Below are positions 40,156 to 49,014 of a stretch of DNA of 64,000 nt, piece after piece. Source of the stretch: Maridesulfovibrio ferrireducens (GTDB lineage: Bacteria > Desulfobacterota > Desulfovibrionia > Desulfovibrionales > Desulfovibrionaceae); NCBI RefSeq assembly GCF_900101105.1, contig NZ_FNGA01000001.1:186001-250000 (forward strand), read 5' to 3'. Position 1 is the first letter of the stretch. Each line of letters opens with the position of its first letter. The notes beneath the pieces are model-generated. The model was not told the DNA's origin. It did not search any database and was given only the letters and a program-made list of their open reading frames with translations. The position numbers were made by a program, and so were the translations under genes.

Positions 40156-41085
40156 ATGTTTAAGAATCGCAGATACTACGGAATGGCGTGTGCACTGCTT
40201 GCCACAATGCTTTGGGCAGGTGCTTTTGTTGTCGCAAGACTGGCTGTAGGACAAATTTCCCCAATGACACTTGGAGCAACCCGCTGGTTTATAGCTCTTC
40301 TTATTTTGTGTACTTTCACACTGCCGAGAGTGAAAAAAGAATGGCATGTTGCCAAAAAATTTCTACCCCAGATTATAGCAGCGGCTCTTACCGGTGTAGC
40401 GGCATATTCCCCGTTAAGCTACTTTGCAGCCCAGACGACTTCGGCTATCAATCTATCCCTGATTTCTGTTACCACACCGATCTTTATCGTAATCATCTCC
40501 TCAATAATGGGACAAAAACAGTCAAGCAACACTTGGATAGGCTGTACAATCGCCCTTTTCGGCTCATTTTATCTTGTCTGTAACGGCGACATAGAAAGAC
40601 TGGTTGGACTGCATTTTGCCGCAGGTGATATCCTCATGCTTCTGGCAGCAGTCGGGTTTGCTATATACAGTCTCATTCTGAGAAAGATCCCCGAAGGACT
40701 CTCCCAGATCACTATCATGTCTCTCATGTCCTTCTTTGCCGTACTGATGCTCATCCCCTGCGTTATCTGGGAATCCACTCAGCCTTCCATGATTTTCAAC
40801 ATGAACGGCATAGTATTCTTCAGCATCGTGTTCTCAGCTGTCTGTTCCTCAGTCATCGCATGGCTCACATGGAACATCGGCCTTGAAAACGCCGGTCCTG
40901 CAACCTCCGGTATGATTTACTACAGTCTCCCTCTCTGGGGTGGACTCTTTGCCTTCCTTTTCCTTGGCGAAACAATGGGCATGGTCCATCTTGTCAGCGG
41001 AATCATGATTATCGGCGGTATCTTCTGGGCCAGCCGTAGCCCCAAGACAACACCCGCCAAAGACGCATTACCAAACGAAGCTTAA
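40156..41085 (+). CDS. DMT-superfamily (EamA) transporter
   Basis: 309 residues with ten hydrophobic segments in two EamA repeats (ATMLWAGAFVVARLAVG at the start of the first; IYSLILRKIPEGLSQ at the second). It starts with ATG preceded by AAGGGAGAAG. First gene after the sigma-54 promoter and the folded leader. Relatives export or import small metabolites; here it may remove the oxidised product or a toxic intermediate of the molybdenum-hydroxylase pathway. Direction cannot be read from sequence. Confidence 0.85.
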   Translation: MFKNRRYYGMACALLATMLWAGAFVVARLAVGQISPMTLGATRWFIALLILCTFTLPRVKKEWHVAKKFLPQIIAAALTGVAAYSPLSYFAAQTTSAINLSLISVTTPIFIVIISSIMGQKQSSNTWIGCTIALFGSFYLVCNGDIERLVGLHFAAGDILMLLAAVGFAIYSLILRKIPEGLSQITIMSLMSFFAVLMLIPCVIWESTQPSMIFNMNGIVFFSIVFSAVCSSVIAWLTWNIGLENAGPATSGMIYYSLPLWGGLFAFLFLGETMGMVHLVSGIMIIGGIFWASRSPKTTPAKDALPNEA

Positions 41086-41110
41086 CCGCATCTCGACTCC
41101 ATAAATAGAC

Positions 41111-41131
41111 GGGCGGGCATATTGCCCGCCC
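41111..41131 (+). repeat. GC-rich hairpin between the DMT and hydroxylase genes
   Basis: GGGCGGGCA / TGCCCGCCC, a nine-pair stem with a three-base loop and no T tract. A weaker CCGGG/CCCGG hairpin follows at 41157-41177. They may slow transcription or define processed mRNA ends, so that the transporter and the enzyme are made in different amounts. Confidence 0.6.
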
Positions 41132-41260
41132 CGCCTGAAACTTATTCAGCTTCCATCCGGGGACTTTTAACCCGGAAACAGGAGCGGTGCGTTCTGCAAA
41201 CTATATACTTCGGCCTGTAAAAGGCTCCATCGATTAACGAACCACTTAAGGAATTGGACT

Positions 41261-41758
41261 ATGAATCGCGACGAACAACAGAAAAAGCTCATTCACCTGA
41301 CAGTAAACGGGGAAACCTGCTCGCTTCACGTAGAGCCACACTGGACTCTCTCAAAAGTTCTGCGCAACGACTGCGGTCACACCGGAACAAAAGAGGGTTG
41401 CGGCGAAGGTGCTTGCGGCTCCTGCACTGTCCTTATCGACTCTGTGGCAGTACCGGCATGTATGATTCTTGCTGTTGAGCAGGAAGGTAAAGACATTGAA
41501 ACCATCGAAGGACTGTCCAAAGACGGTAACCTTCATCCCATTCAGGAAGCGTGGCTTGAAGAGTACGGTTCACAATGCGGTTTCTGCTCTCCCGGCATGA
41601 TCATGTCCACCAAAGCACTACTGCTGAAGAACGCTTCTCCGACTGACGATGAAATCAAAGAAGCCCTCGGCGGCAACATCTGTATCTGCAGCAACTACGA
41701 GCACATCATCAATGCAGTAAGAAGCGCAGCCAAGAAAATGGCAAAGGAGCAGATCTAA
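41261..41758 (+). CDS. Molybdenum hydroxylase 2Fe-2S subunit
   Basis: 165 residues with two ferredoxin-type clusters. The plant-like site uses C47, C52, C55, C67 (GCGEGACGSC ... PAC). The second uses C106, C109, C141, C143 (CGFCSPG and CICSNY). The last motif is normally CRCTGY, so Arg is replaced by Ile and Thr-Gly by Ser-Asn. Electrons from the molybdenum centre would pass through these clusters to the FAD subunit. Its stop overlaps the start of the large subunit. Confidence 0.92.
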   Translation: MNRDEQQKKLIHLTVNGETCSLHVEPHWTLSKVLRNDCGHTGTKEGCGEGACGSCTVLIDSVAVPACMILAVEQEGKDIETIEGLSKDGNLHPIQEAWLEEYGSQCGFCSPGMIMSTKALLLKNASPTDDEIKEALGGNICICSNYEHIINAVRSAAKKMAKEQI

Positions 41759-44127
41759 TGATTGAAACAAAATCCATCGGAACATCAGTCCGCCAGAAAG
41801 ACGGCCCTGCGCGCGTCACCGGATCAGCAAAATATTACGCCGATTTCATCTTTCCGGGCATGCTCCAGACACGCATTCTGCGCAGCCCCTATCCTGCAGC
41901 CGACATTATATCTATCAATACCAGTGAAGCAGAGGCTTTACCGGGTGTACGCCTCGTAATGACTCACGAGAACTACCCCAAGGCTTTCCGCTCTTCACTT
42001 TATTATGTAGGCGATCTCGTTGCCGCAGTCGTTGCCGACGATGAAACCATTGCTCAGGAAGCCATGGCTCTCATCAAGGTCGAGTACAATAAAAAGAAAT
42101 TTGTGCTGAGCATTGAGGACGGCATCAAGCCGGACTCCCCACAGGTTTTCGAAGGCATAGACAACTGTCAGGACTGGGCATTCCATGCAATACTGAGTGA
42201 TCGAGATCCTGAATCCCGCCTTTTCAAGACCAAAACTCCTTCAGACTACAACGGATTCGGAGACATTGAGCAAGGTTTTGCCGAAGCGGACGTCATCGTC
42301 GAGCAGAAAGGTCTGAAATATGCTTATTGCAAAGGTCCGGCAATGGAACCTCGCGGATGTTCAGCCAATTTTGATGGCACCAAGTTGCATATTTATACTC
42401 ATTCACAAGGACTGCATGATGAAAAGCTCTGCCTTGCTCAGGCTCTCGGCATAAATGCCAACATGCTCAACTACGTGTCCCCTTTCACCGGATCAAGTTT
42501 CGGTGGCAAGAACGCTTTCCCGCTGGACCGCAATATTGCGTCGCACTATCTGGTGATTGCCGGATTGGCCTGTCTTGATCTGAAAAAACCAGTGCACTGC
42601 CCTTATTCCCGCGAAGAAGAAATGGTTTCCGGCTGGTCGCGCGGTAGTATCGGAAACGTAAAAATAGGTTTCAAAAAAGACGGAACCCTGACCACCATGG
42701 ATCTGGAACACTGGCAGGAAACAGGCTCAGGCGGCGACAAATATCCCGCCAAAAACGCCATGCTCGCCACGGGATCTGTCCTTTATTCCCGTAACTGCAA
42801 GCACTTGCGCGGCAAAATAAGATATGTAAATACCAACCGCTTTCCCGCTTCCGGATGGCAGGGCTACGGAGCTCCCGAAGGAGTCTTCGCGGTTGAAACA
42901 ACCATGGATATAGCCGCTGACCAGATGGGAATTGACCCGGTAGAAATCCGCAAAATGAATTGTATGCGCACCGGAGATATCGATTCCGGCTGGGATACGC
43001 TATCCTATAAGTCATGTTACATTTCCTCATCCGGTATCCGCGACTGCCTCGATGAAGGGGCCAAGCATCTGGACTGGAAAAATAACTGGCAGCACCCCAG
43101 CAAAAAAACCGGACGTATCCGTCACGGCCTCGGGGTTGCAATCTTCGCCATGGGCGCAGGTCGTCCCGGACCGGGCAACTCCAGTGAAGCCATGGTCAAA
43201 ATATATCCTGACGGTTCAGCCGCGCTAGTTTGCGCAATCGCCGATATAGGACAGGGACAGCACACAGTACAGTGCCAGATTGTAGCGGATGTCCTCGGAC
43301 TTCCTTATAAGAATATCGGCATTGTCTGCCATGACACCGACTCTACTCCTTTTGCAACTCTGGTTGCCAACAGTTGCGGAACATGGATTCAGGGCTGGGC
43401 TACTTACGAAGCAGCAATCGACGCTAAACGTCAGGTGCTTGATCTGGCTGCGCTAAAACTCGGAGTCCCTACGCAGGCCCTTTCCATGAATGAAAAAGGT
43501 GTCTTCGTAACCGCTGAACCGGAAAAATGCCTGACCTTTGCCGAAGCTTTCGGAGCACGCGGTCATTACGGCGGTATCCATGAAGTCACCGGATACTACA
43601 TCAACAACTCACCGCACCCGAATGGACTCAAAGACGGCAAAAAAGATCAGGTTTATATCCCAAAAGAAAAGGGAGCACAGTTCATTTCTCTGGATGTAGA
43701 TACTGAAACAGGTATGATTTCCAACGTAGAAGTAGTCATGGCTCAAAATGTAGGCAAGGCTCTCAATCCTAAAATCGTAGCAGGACAGCTCTCAACTTCC
43801 AGACATGGTGTAGAGAATGCCATTCTCGCCAACGACTGCATTGTGGATAAACGCAATGGCTGGCTCATGACCCCCAACTGGGTGGATTACCGCCACTGCA
43901 CGTCCATGGACTGCGACGTTAAACCTATCGTCATCGAGAAACCCGGAGATCCTACGCATCCGTTCGGCGCAACAGCCTGTGGTGAAGGCGCAGCCTGCCC
44001 TTCGCTTGCTGCTTTTTCCAATGCAATCTTCAACGCCACCGGTGTGAGAATTATTGAAACTCCGTTTACACCTGACAAAATCCTCTTGGGCCTTGGTAAA
44101 ATTCAGCCCAAAAGGAGGGCAAAATAA
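41758..44127 (+). CDS. Molybdopterin-binding large subunit, xanthine dehydrogenase family
   Basis: 789 residues. Family motifs: GTSVRQKDGPARVTGSAKY at the start, SSFGGKNAF (molybdopterin contact), WQGYGAPEG in place of the usual RGFGxPQ, DIGQGQHTV, and the catalytic glutamate E743 in CGEGAACPS. It would hydroxylate a carbon next to nitrogen in a heterocycle, or an aldehyde-like carbon, with water as oxygen source. The substituted RGxG arginine suggests a substrate other than xanthine. The yqeB/yqeC/mocA genes downstream imply a selenium-dependent molybdenum hydroxylase. Confidence 0.9.
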   Translation: MIETKSIGTSVRQKDGPARVTGSAKYYADFIFPGMLQTRILRSPYPAADIISINTSEAEALPGVRLVMTHENYPKAFRSSLYYVGDLVAAVVADDETIAQEAMALIKVEYNKKKFVLSIEDGIKPDSPQVFEGIDNCQDWAFHAILSDRDPESRLFKTKTPSDYNGFGDIEQGFAEADVIVEQKGLKYAYCKGPAMEPRGCSANFDGTKLHIYTHSQGLHDEKLCLAQALGINANMLNYVSPFTGSSFGGKNAFPLDRNIASHYLVIAGLACLDLKKPVHCPYSREEEMVSGWSRGSIGNVKIGFKKDGTLTTMDLEHWQETGSGGDKYPAKNAMLATGSVLYSRNCKHLRGKIRYVNTNRFPASGWQGYGAPEGVFAVETTMDIAADQMGIDPVEIRKMNCMRTGDIDSGWDTLSYKSCYISSSGIRDCLDEGAKHLDWKNNWQHPSKKTGRIRHGLGVAIFAMGAGRPGPGNSSEAMVKIYPDGSAALVCAIADIGQGQHTVQCQIVADVLGLPYKNIGIVCHDTDSTPFATLVANSCGTWIQGWATYEAAIDAKRQVLDLAALKLGVPTQALSMNEKGVFVTAEPEKCLTFAEAFGARGHYGGIHEVTGYYINNSPHPNGLKDGKKDQVYIPKEKGAQFISLDVDTETGMISNVEVVMAQNVGKALNPKIVAGQLSTSRHGVENAILANDCIVDKRNGWLMTPNWVDYRHCTSMDCDVKPIVIEKPGDPTHPFGATACGEGAACPSLAAFSNAIFNATGVRIIETPFTPDKILLGLGKIQPKRRAK

Positions 44128-45110
44128 TGAAACGTTTTAATCACTATGATGCTTCCAGCGTGGAAGAAGCTGTTTCCCTTTTACAGGAACACAAAGGTTC
44201 TTCGTACGTAATCGCAGGCGGAAGTGACCTGATGGGCTGTCTGAAAGATCACCTCTGGATGGAATATCCCGAAGCGATCATCAACCTGAAGACCATTCCC
44301 GGCCTGAAAAAAATTCAGTTGAAAGAAGACGGACTGCATCTCGGCGCACTGGTTACCCTCACCGAGCTTTCCGAGTCGCACACTGTTAAAGCAACGTGGC
44401 CCGGTCTTGCAGAAGCTGCGAGGCGCACAGGCTCTCCCATTCTTCGCAACATGGGAACTTTAGCCGGAAATATCTGTCAGGAAAACCGCTGCTGGTACTA
44501 CCGCTATCCCGATAAAATCGGTGGACGTATCGACTGTGTACGTAAAGGCGGCAAACGCTGTCTTGCAGTCCCCGGCGATCACCGCTTCCACTCCATATTC
44601 GGCGCAGTGAATAAGTGTATCGCAGTTAATCCCAGTGATACTGCTCCAGCCTTTGTAGCTTTAAATGCCGTAGTTAAAACAACTAAGCGTGAAATTCCCA
44701 TTGATGAATTCTTCACCGCAGAAAATGGCGCAGCATCAACCATTCTGGACCGCGACGAAATAGTAACGGAGATATTCGTTCCCCGTCCCGCAGAAGGTTC
44801 AAAAAGTGCGTTCATGAAAATATCATACCGCAAATCCATCGATTTTGCGCTTGTTAACTGCGCTGCAGCTTTAACCATTGTAGACGGGAAAATCAGTGCA
44901 GCCCGCATCTGTTTGAACGCAGTGCACAATAATCCCCGCCGCTGTGAAACTTCAGAAGCTGCTCTCATCGGTAAAGAGCTTACTGAAGAAACAGCACAGG
45001 AAGCAGGTCAGCTTGCTGTAGCAGAAGCAAAAGCCCTGATCCAGAATATATACAAAGTTCAGATAGCCAAAACAATCGTGGCTGACACTCTCATGGAGTG
45101 CACCCGATAG
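44127..45110 (+). CDS. Molybdenum hydroxylase FAD subunit with extra cysteine loop
   Basis: 327 residues, overlapping the large-subunit stop (TAATG). FAD-binding motifs are AGGSDLMG and LRNMGTLAGN. Between residues 117 and 164 there is a cysteine-rich insert (C117, C122, C137, C145, C164: NICQENRCWYYR, DCVRKGGKRC, NKCIAV). In 4-hydroxybenzoyl-CoA reductase a similar loop, with cysteines near 122, 138, 146 and 155, holds an additional 4Fe-4S cluster. The same is likely here, so this enzyme may have a three-cluster chain. Confidence 0.88.
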   Translation: MKRFNHYDASSVEEAVSLLQEHKGSSYVIAGGSDLMGCLKDHLWMEYPEAIINLKTIPGLKKIQLKEDGLHLGALVTLTELSESHTVKATWPGLAEAARRTGSPILRNMGTLAGNICQENRCWYYRYPDKIGGRIDCVRKGGKRCLAVPGDHRFHSIFGAVNKCIAVNPSDTAPAFVALNAVVKTTKREIPIDEFFTAENGAASTILDRDEIVTEIFVPRPAEGSKSAFMKISYRKSIDFALVNCAAALTIVDGKISAARICLNAVHNNPRRCETSEAALIGKELTEETAQEAGQLAVAEAKALIQNIYKVQIAKTIVADTLMECTR

Positions 45111-45114
45111 GGGC

Positions 45115-45750
45115 ATGAAAATGAAGAACCAAAGCTTAAAGCAAGAAATAGCAAGAACATCCGGTATTATACTCGCAGCCGGTAGTGCAACCCGTATGGG
45201 CAGGGATAAATTATCCCTGCCCTTCCGGGGAATACCTATGGTACAGCACGTAATCAATGCTGCAAGAGAATCTCAACTTAACGATGTAACCGTCGTGCTG
45301 CCCTGTGATTCAGAGCTGGAAAAAATACTCGACCTCGAAGGGTGTACAGTAGTGACCAGCCCGGACCGTAAACAGGGACAGGCTGAATCCTTCAAGGCCG
45401 GACTGCGTCACGTAAAAGACCACACGCAAGGGGCCATGTTCTTTCTCGGAGATCAGCCACTGATCACTTCTGAAACCATTGACCGTCTGGTCTGGGCTTT
45501 TTCACAAGAGCCTGAGTGCTGGGTGGCTCCCATTCAGGAAGGTATGCGCGGTAATCCCATAACTATTCCGGCAAGCTGGTTTGATAGAGCTCTTGAGCTG
45601 AAAGGTGATACTGGTGCAAGACCTCTGCTGGCTGCTCAGGGTCTGGCTCTGCGATTGGTGCGAATTCACGAAGTAGGACCGTTCCTTGATGTCGACACCG
45701 ACACCGAATACCAGCAACTACTTAAACATTACGACAGAAAAAGCGCTTAG
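45115..45750 (+). CDS. mocA: Molybdenum cofactor cytidylyltransferase-like protein
   Basis: 211 residues with the NTP-transferase fold: GIILAAGSATRMGRDKL binds the nucleotide, FLGDQPLI holds the metal-binding Asp, and MRGNPI the later conserved loop. MocA converts Mo-molybdopterin to the cytosine dinucleotide form used by many hydroxylases; members in selenium-dependent hydroxylase loci (YgfJ type) are less defined. A second ATG (45121) fits the AGGGG ribosome site better. It lies directly after the FAD subunit. Confidence 0.85.
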   Translation: MKMKNQSLKQEIARTSGIILAAGSATRMGRDKLSLPFRGIPMVQHVINAARESQLNDVTVVLPCDSELEKILDLEGCTVVTSPDRKQGQAESFKAGLRHVKDHTQGAMFFLGDQPLITSETIDRLVWAFSQEPECWVAPIQEGMRGNPITIPASWFDRALELKGDTGARPLLAAQGLALRLVRIHEVGPFLDVDTDTEYQQLLKHYDRKSA

Positions 45751-45759
45751 GAGTATGAA

Positions 45760-46572
45760 ATGAATAAATTAACTCCTCCAATTATAGCTATTCGCGGAGC
45801 AGGAGATCTCGCCACGGGCGTGGCCTTGCGTCTTTACCGTGCAGGTCTGAAACGTATTGTAATGCTTGAAACAGATCACCCATTGGCAGTACGGCGTACA
45901 GTTGCACTATCTGAAGCAGTCTATCATGGACAGGTTCAGGTGGAAGAAGTAAATGCTCAGTTTGCTGATGCAATAGAGAATATTCCGGCAATCTGGGAAG
46001 CTGGGAAAATTGCCATTATATGTGATCCCTCTGGATTGCACCTGCCGGCTATCAAACCTCAGATTCTCATTGATGCGATCATCGCCAAACGAAACCTTGG
46101 CACCGAAATAACGATGGCTCCGCTCGTAATAGGTCTCGGCCCCGGCTTCACGGCAAGAAAAGATGTACACAAGGTTGTTGAAACCAAACGTGGTCATCAT
46201 CTAAGCAGAGTTATTTCATCAGGCTCAGCGGAACCCAACACAGGAGTCCCCGGCAACATCGGCGGCTACACTATTGAACGGGTTTACTGGGCTGAACATG
46301 GCGGAATCTTTTCCACCCGTCACGATATCGGTGATAAAATTTCTAAAGGTGACGTTCTGGGTGATGTGGACGGAACAGAAGTGATAGCTGCCATTTCCGG
46401 TGTAATTCGAGGCTTGTTAAGCAACGGAACCCCGGTCACGAAAAAGACCAAGCTCGGTGATATCGATCCGCGGGCGACCATCTCATATTGCAACGAAGTT
46501 TCCGACAAAGCTCTCTCCATTGCCGGCGGAGTTCTTGAAGTCGTAAGCGCACATATTTTTTCACAGGAGTAA
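45760..46572 (+). CDS. yqeB: YqeB-type selenium-dependent molybdenum hydroxylase maturation protein
   Basis: 270 residues of the EF2563/YqeB family: IAIRGAGDLATGVALRLYRAG, a Rossmann-like start, and GLGPGFTA in the middle, ending in a small beta-domain (GDKISKGDVLGDVDG). It starts with ATG preceded by TAGGAG. This family occurs with selD and yqeC in genomes that make selenium-dependent molybdenum hydroxylases and is thought to help install selenium at the molybdenum centre; the exact reaction is not established. Confidence 0.88.
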   Translation: MNKLTPPIIAIRGAGDLATGVALRLYRAGLKRIVMLETDHPLAVRRTVALSEAVYHGQVQVEEVNAQFADAIENIPAIWEAGKIAIICDPSGLHLPAIKPQILIDAIIAKRNLGTEITMAPLVIGLGPGFTARKDVHKVVETKRGHHLSRVISSGSAEPNTGVPGNIGGYTIERVYWAEHGGIFSTRHDIGDKISKGDVLGDVDGTEVIAAISGVIRGLLSNGTPVTKKTKLGDIDPRATISYCNEVSDKALSIAGGVLEVVSAHIFSQE

Positions 46573-46574
46573 TT

Positions 46575-47399
46575 ATGAGCAACTTTATGGACTTATCAGG
46601 TCCGAACTCGCTCATATCAGATAAACACAGACTCATTGCCCTCACTGGAGCGGGAGGAAAGACTACGCTTGTGCGCTGGCTGAGCATGTTTTTCAAAGCA
46701 GAGAAAAAACGTGTTATTTCCACCACCACAACAAAAATACTCCCGCCCCCTCGTGGACATATTGTTTTGCAAAGTGACGGCCCCCATTTTGCCGAGCGGA
46801 TTCACTCCGCTCTTAATTTATTTTCTTCCATTACCGTCGCACGTGATTTTGATACGGCCTCCGGCAAGCTTCTCGGCTTAAGCAGGGAGGCCATTTCTGC
46901 TTTATACAAATCAGATACAGCAGACATCATTCTAGTGGAAGCAGACGGTGCAGCCCGCAAACCACTCAAAGCCCCAGCTGAACATGAACCTGTTATCCCG
47001 CTTGCGGCCGACCTCTGCATCGGAGTCATGGGACTTGATGCGGTCTATCGCTCTCTGCATGAAGCAAATGTCCACCGCAGCGAAATATTTTCAAAAATCA
47101 CTGGAGCTGGAAAAGGGTGCGGAGTTACCCCTAATCATCTGATTGCGCTGGCTGAATCAAAAAACGGACTATTCAAAGAGTGCCCTGAAAATTGTGACAA
47201 AATCGCCTTTCTTAACAAAACCGACAGCCCCGGCGGTGAAGAGCTTCTTTCCGAATTTGCACGCCTGCTGCCGACACGAAAAAAAAGATCAATTAAATGG
47301 TTTGCAGGCAGCGCACGAAACGGGATTATTTTTCCTGTTTTAAACAATATTCAAAAACCGCTGGCCACGCCGGAAATCCGGTTTGCATTTTCACAATAG
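46575..47399 (+). CDS. yqeC: YqeC-type selenium cofactor biosynthesis protein
   Basis: 274 residues with a P-loop near the start (LIALTGAGGKTTLVRWL) and STTTTK, ILVEADGAARKPLKAP (acidic metal site) and a DPEH-type region in between. This is the YqeC family, a putative ATPase whose genes accompany YqeB in selenium-dependent molybdenum hydroxylase loci. It starts two bases after the yqeB stop, with GGAG ahead of ATG. The C-terminal part is shorter on recognisable motifs. Confidence 0.85.
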   Translation: MSNFMDLSGPNSLISDKHRLIALTGAGGKTTLVRWLSMFFKAEKKRVISTTTTKILPPPRGHIVLQSDGPHFAERIHSALNLFSSITVARDFDTASGKLLGLSREAISALYKSDTADIILVEADGAARKPLKAPAEHEPVIPLAADLCIGVMGLDAVYRSLHEANVHRSEIFSKITGAGKGCGVTPNHLIALAESKNGLFKECPENCDKIAFLNKTDSPGGEELLSEFARLLPTRKKRSIKWFAGSARNGIIFPVLNNIQKPLATPEIRFAFSQ

Positions 47400-47420
47400 T
47401 TCTGAAAGGAGGAGGTCTCT

Positions 47421-48989
47421 ATGGATAATCAAACAAAGAATAATGAACTCGCACCATGCCCCACCGGCAGAAAGGGAGTCTGTAAAATATGTTTTTACGG
47501 AGCCTTTTCCCTTATTATTGCCACCTGTATCCCTCTTCTCACCTATCCGAAAGAGGGCGAACTAATCATCAATAAACTTTTCAAGTTTGTAACAGTGCAG
47601 ATGGGCTGGCTATACATGCTCGCCGCCATAGGCTCCTTCGCTTTGATTCTCTGGTTCGCTTTCGGTCCCTTAAGTTCTAAACGACTCGGCGACAAAATCG
47701 AATATTCAACCTTTTCATGGATTGGAATGCTCTTCTGCGCCGGAGTCGGAGCGGGAATCATGTTCGGCGGCTCCATCGACTGGGCTTATTACATGGCCTA
47801 CCCCATGCACGGCGAACCTGCCGGATCATGGAAAGCTGCGGAATGGGGCACTGCTTACGGCATGTTTCACTGGGGACCGATCTGCTGGTCCATTTACGCC
47901 ATCCTAGCTATCCCCATCGGCTATAGCTACTATGTAAAAAAAGTTCCCATTCTAAATATTTCTCAAGCATGTAAAGGACTTCTGGGTGAGCGTGTTCACG
48001 GCTGGCCCGGCAAGATAATTGATATATTGTTCATGACCGGACTTGTGGCAGGTTCCGCCACTGCGCTTGGACTGGGTATCCCTATTGTTGCGGCGGGAGT
48101 CGTCTCGGTTACCGGACTGGAGCACTCTTTTCAGTTAGAATTCGGCATACTTATTTTCGTAACTCTCATATTCTCGATTACTTCCTGTCTGGGTCTGAAA
48201 AAGGGTCTCAGCAAGCTTTCTGACCTCAATGTTTACATAGCATTAGGATTGATGCTTTTCGTATTTATTGCCGGCCCCACAGTGTTTCTAACCGACATGG
48301 CAATTTCATCACTGGGGCTTATGATTTCCGAGATCGTGACCATGGCAACATGGATGGACCCAATCGGCAACAAAGGATTCACTCAGGACTGGACAGTATT
48401 CTACTATGCATGGTTTGTGGCCTACGCCCCGTTTATGAGTCTGTTCATCGCGAAAATATCACGAGGCCGGACAGTACGCGAAGTGGTCCTCGGCCCGGTT
48501 ATCATTGCGTCCCTCGGTTGCGGATGTTTCTATCTCATCTTCGGAAACTTCGGATTATATCTGCAAATAACCGGACAACTTGATGCGGTCAGCATGGTTC
48601 AACACCTGAAAGGCGCTACCGTCATCATGGCTATTGCCGATTTCCTGCCCTTTGCCTCATTGTATAAACTAGTATTCTCCGCAGTCACGGCTATCTCCAT
48701 GGCCACTACATTCGATGCTGTTTCTTTTGCATTGGCCGCAACCACAACAACTATGCTTTCCCCCGACGAGGAACCAGCACGCTGGAACCGTCTGTTCTGG
48801 GCTATTTCATTAGGACTGGTCCCCACGGGGATTATGCTTATCGACGGCCCGCTTTCCGTATTGCAGACCGCATCAATCGTTGTGGGTCTGCCTGTGCTGG
48901 GAATCATTATCATCGGTGTGACGGCTTTCCTGAAAGAATACAAAAGCACCGGATGGGTTGAAGCCCGCTGTGCACCTATCAATAAATAA
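47421..48989 (+). CDS. BCCT-family transporter
   Basis: 522 residues and twelve membrane helices. It has the family signatures GVGAGIMFGG (unwound helix 3), HWGPICWSIY (helix 4, with the W...W..Y aromatic box) and FYYAWFVAYAPFMSLFIAKISRGRTVRE (helix 8 and the following loop, where the usual WAWWxSW is changed to YAWFxAY). Ribosome site AAAGGAGGAGG is very strong. BCCT proteins carry betaine, choline, carnitine and relatives; the altered box suggests a related but not identical compound. Its placement in the operon suggests it imports the hydroxylase substrate. Confidence 0.88.
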   Translation: MDNQTKNNELAPCPTGRKGVCKICFYGAFSLIIATCIPLLTYPKEGELIINKLFKFVTVQMGWLYMLAAIGSFALILWFAFGPLSSKRLGDKIEYSTFSWIGMLFCAGVGAGIMFGGSIDWAYYMAYPMHGEPAGSWKAAEWGTAYGMFHWGPICWSIYAILAIPIGYSYYVKKVPILNISQACKGLLGERVHGWPGKIIDILFMTGLVAGSATALGLGIPIVAAGVVSVTGLEHSFQLEFGILIFVTLIFSITSCLGLKKGLSKLSDLNVYIALGLMLFVFIAGPTVFLTDMAISSLGLMISEIVTMATWMDPIGNKGFTQDWTVFYYAWFVAYAPFMSLFIAKISRGRTVREVVLGPVIIASLGCGCFYLIFGNFGLYLQITGQLDAVSMVQHLKGATVIMAIADFLPFASLYKLVFSAVTAISMATTFDAVSFALAATTTTMLSPDEEPARWNRLFWAISLGLVPTGIMLIDGPLSVLQTASIVVGLPVLGIIIIGVTAFLKEYKSTGWVEARCAPINK

Positions 48990-49014
48990 TTATTCGAATA
49001 TATAGAGGTTAAAA

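Noticed and set aside
41758-44127. Selenocysteine (in-frame TGA) in the molybdenum hydroxylase
   Set aside because: The frame is open over the full family length; in this enzyme type selenium is a labile ligand rather than encoded as selenocysteine.
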